The position numbers and the translations under genes are program-made. DNA of 64,000 bases from Thiomonas sp. X19 (GTDB taxonomy: Bacteria; Pseudomonadota; Gammaproteobacteria; Burkholderiales; Burkholderiaceae_C): positions 2,947,016 through 3,011,015 of the forward strand of contig NZ_LT605203.1 of the NCBI RefSeq assembly GCF_900089495.1, written 5' to 3'. The notes under the pieces are model-generated. The model worked only from the letters and a program-made list of their open reading frames with translations, was not told the origin of the DNA and searched no databases. Positions 62,834 through 64,000 of the stretch are shown here, piece by piece. The number at the start of each line of letters is the position of its first letter. The stretch's first letter is position 1.

Positions 62834-63217
62834 ATGTCTGAGGTGGACGCCATGCAAATCAAGAGTGCGCCGCGGCGGCGCCACGCCGCTGAACTCAAGG
62901 CCAGGGTGCTTGCCGCGTGCGGCGAGCCCGGCGCCTCGGTGGCGGCCATTGCGCGCGCCTACGACCTCAACGCCAACCTCGTGCGCAAGTGGCGCCGTGG
63001 CGTAGCGCCAGCGGCCCGGCCGCCGGCATCACCCAGCAGCGCAGGCCACGGCGCAGGCGAGTTCATCGCGCTGGCTTTGCCAAGTCGTGAGGCCGTCCCA
63101 ACAGCGCTGGCAGACATCCGCATCGAACTGCGCCGGGGTGCCACGAGCGTTGCCGTGAGCTGGCCCCTGGCGGCTGCCGATCAGTGCGCGGCGTGGCTTC
63201 GCGGTTGGCTACGATGA
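62834..63217 (+). CDS. IS66 TnpA (accessory DNA-binding protein)
   Basis: A 127-residue protein with an N-terminal helix-turn-helix (RRRHAAELKARVLAACGEPGAS then VAAIARAYDLNANLVRKWRRG) typical of IS66 TnpA, and a C-terminal half with IRIELRRGATSVAVSWP. Required with TnpB and TnpC for IS66 transposition. Its stop overlaps tnpB by 4 bases. Confidence 0.9.
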   Translation: MSEVDAMQIKSAPRRRHAAELKARVLAACGEPGASVAAIARAYDLNANLVRKWRRGVAPAARPPASPSSAGHGAGEFIALALPSREAVPTALADIRIELRRGATSVAVSWPLAAADQCAAWLRGWLR

Positions 63218-63555
63218 TCCGCATCGATCAACTGTGGCTGGCCGTTGAGCCGCTGGACATGCGCGCCGGCACCGAGCGTTTGCTCGCCCGCGTGGTGCAA
63301 GTGTTCGGCTCGGCCCAGGCCCATCACGGCTACCTGTTCGCCAACGCACGCGCCACCCGCATCAAGCTGCTCGTGCATGACGGCTTCGGCGTGTGGTGTG
63401 CGGCGCGGCGCTTGAACGACGGCCGTTTCGTGTGGCCGCGCGAGGTTCCCACCGCGGCCGCGCCGATGACCTTGACGCAGCTGCAATTTGACGCCTTGGT
63501 GCTCGGATTGCCCTGGCAGCGGCTGGAGCAAATGCGGGTGATCACACGCATGTGA
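63214..63555 (+). CDS. IS66 TnpB (accessory protein)
   Basis: A 113-residue IS66 TnpB: MIRIDQLWLAVEPLDMRAG opening, FANARATRIKLLVHDGFGVW core, RFVWPRE, and the C-terminal LPWQRLE. Starts at ATG 63214 in an ATGA overlap with tnpA, giving translational coupling. Role in transposition is accessory; enzyme activity is not known. Confidence 0.93.
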   Translation: MIRIDQLWLAVEPLDMRAGTERLLARVVQVFGSAQAHHGYLFANARATRIKLLVHDGFGVWCAARRLNDGRFVWPREVPTAAAPMTLTQLQFDALVLGLPWQRLEQMRVITRM

Positions 63556-63601
63556 TGGCGGCTGATCGCACGGATGGGATTGGACATTGAGAAGCAGCGC
63601 G

Positions 63602-63631
63602 GCGGCTATTCGGACATGTCCGAATAGCCGC
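63602..63631. promoter_or_regulatory. 30-bp perfect palindrome ahead of IS66 tnpC
   Basis: Bases 63602-63616 (GCGGCTATTCGGACA) are the exact reverse complement of 63617-63631. The palindrome ends 4 bases before the tnpC start, so in RNA it would fold over the initiation region, and in DNA it could be a protein-binding site. No ribosome site remains outside it. Confidence 0.6.
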
Positions 63632-63635
63632 GCCA

Positions 63636-64000
63636 ATGCTGGCTTTGCACAAGACGCGCATGCTCAATGTGCACGAACTCAAAGCCCAGGACCTGTATGG
63701 TCTGAGCCCCGTCGCGCTGACCGAAATCGCGGAGCAAATGCTCCAGCACATCGACGAGCAAAGCCGGCACATTGCAGCCCAAGCGCAGGACATCAAGTTC
63801 CGTGACGCCAAGATCGAGCGCATCACGTTCGAGCTGGCGCGCCTGAAGGCGTGGAAGTTCGCGGCCAAGACTGAAGCCATGAACGCCGAGCAGCGCCAAC
63901 TCTTCGAGGAGACACTCGCCGCCGACGAGGCCAGCCTCGAGGCACAGCTCGAAGCGCTGCAGGCGCAGGCTGGCGCGCAGCCCGATGTGGTGCCACAAGA
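63636..64000 (+). CDS. IS66 TnpC transposase, N-terminal part (runs off the window)
   Basis: The first 121 residues of an IS66 DDE transposase, open to the end of the window. Start at ATG 63636 (MLALHKTRMLNVHELK); an internal ATG at 63660 is possible. The coiled N-terminal leucine-zipper region (IAAQAQDIKFRDAKIERITFE) and the MNAEQRQLFEETLAADEASL segment are characteristic. Catalytic domain lies outside. Confidence 0.88.
   Translation, partial: MLALHKTRMLNVHELKAQDLYGLSPVALTEIAEQMLQHIDEQSRHIAAQAQDIKFRDAKIERITFELARLKAWKFAAKTEAMNAEQRQLFEETLAADEASLEAQLEALQAQAGAQPDVVPQ

Larger units (their letters stand above)
62772..64000 (+). mobile_element. IS66-family element, left part
   Basis: The left end begins GTAAGCGGCTAGCCG at 62772, an IS66-type terminus, and is followed by tnpA, tnpB and the start of tnpC in the standard order and direction. 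The element runs out of the window, so its right end and target duplication cannot be examined. All visible genes are intact. Confidence 0.85.

Noticed and set aside
1..64000. CRISPR array, rRNA operon, replication origin
   Set aside because: No regularly spaced direct repeats, no rRNA sequence and no cluster of DnaA boxes were noticed.

Overview
The window looks like part of the chromosome of a GC-rich betaproteobacterium of the Burkholderiales type, in the Thiomonas-like metal-tolerant range. The grounds are the codon use, the protein relatives I recognise (phasin, GcvA-like LysR regulators, IS407/IS1182/IS66 elements, RpfF-type genes) and the copper and cobalt/nickel genes. The genus is an inference. 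One tRNA (Asp, GTC) is present; there is no rRNA and no CRISPR array. Much of the window is accessory DNA, with at least nine IS elements or IS remnants, one MITE-like element and about fifteen broken genes.

Layout. 0-1.4 kb: end of a NarX/NarL-type two-component system and a small conserved gene. 1.5-7.2 kb: a decayed IS407-like element, an SHMT-like PLP enzyme with a divergent LysR regulator, an IS3 fragment abutting tonB, and a 266-bp MITE-like element with perfect 30-bp ends. 7.4-8.3 kb: a fluoroacetate-dehalogenase-type hydrolase. 8.4-14.2 kb, visibly AT-richer: a DSF quorum-sensing locus. It has rpfG-rpfC on the minus strand and, divergently, an acyl carrier protein, a ketosynthase and rpfF in one tight operon. 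14.7-19.9 kb: tRNA-Asp, a large GGDEF-EAL sensor with a C-terminal zinc-binding-like domain, and small genes. 20.2-26.3 kb: a catabolic cluster of LysR, a family III CoA-transferase, an HMG-CoA-lyase-like enzyme, an isocitrate-lyase-superfamily lyase and an MFS transporter. 26.4-30.4 kb: AI-2E-type permease, phasin, carboxymuconolactone-decarboxylase-like protein and decayed genes. 30.5-39.4 kb: an ECF42-type sigma factor with YCII (DGPF), VOC, DUF4256, a DHFR/RibD-like gene split by an IS1182 element, and a GST. 40.2-53.6 kb: copper/metal region with copRS, wrecked copA/copB, a split DsbD system, a copper operon with a truncated P-type ATPase, dmeR-dmeF and a cytochrome P460. 54.2-62.1 kb: DsrE-like, patatin, Sel1 and H1-like genes, transposase debris, a broken cupredoxin and a low-GC methyltransferase. 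62.8 kb to the end: an IS66 element running out of the window.

How the parts fit. The most coherent and unusual unit is the DSF locus. RpfF makes a diffusible cis-2-unsaturated fatty acid signal; RpfC senses it and passes phosphate to RpfG, whose HD-GYP domain degrades cyclic di-GMP. Here the synthase is preceded, with overlapping or nearly touching genes, by its own acyl carrier protein and a ketosynthase with an intact Cys-His-His triad. The signal may therefore be built on a dedicated carrier rather than drawn only from the general fatty-acid pool. The copper region shows an old resistance island being eroded: regulators, multicopper oxidase, DsbD-like proteins and small accessory proteins stay open, while copA, copB, the cupredoxin and the P1B ATPase are damaged.
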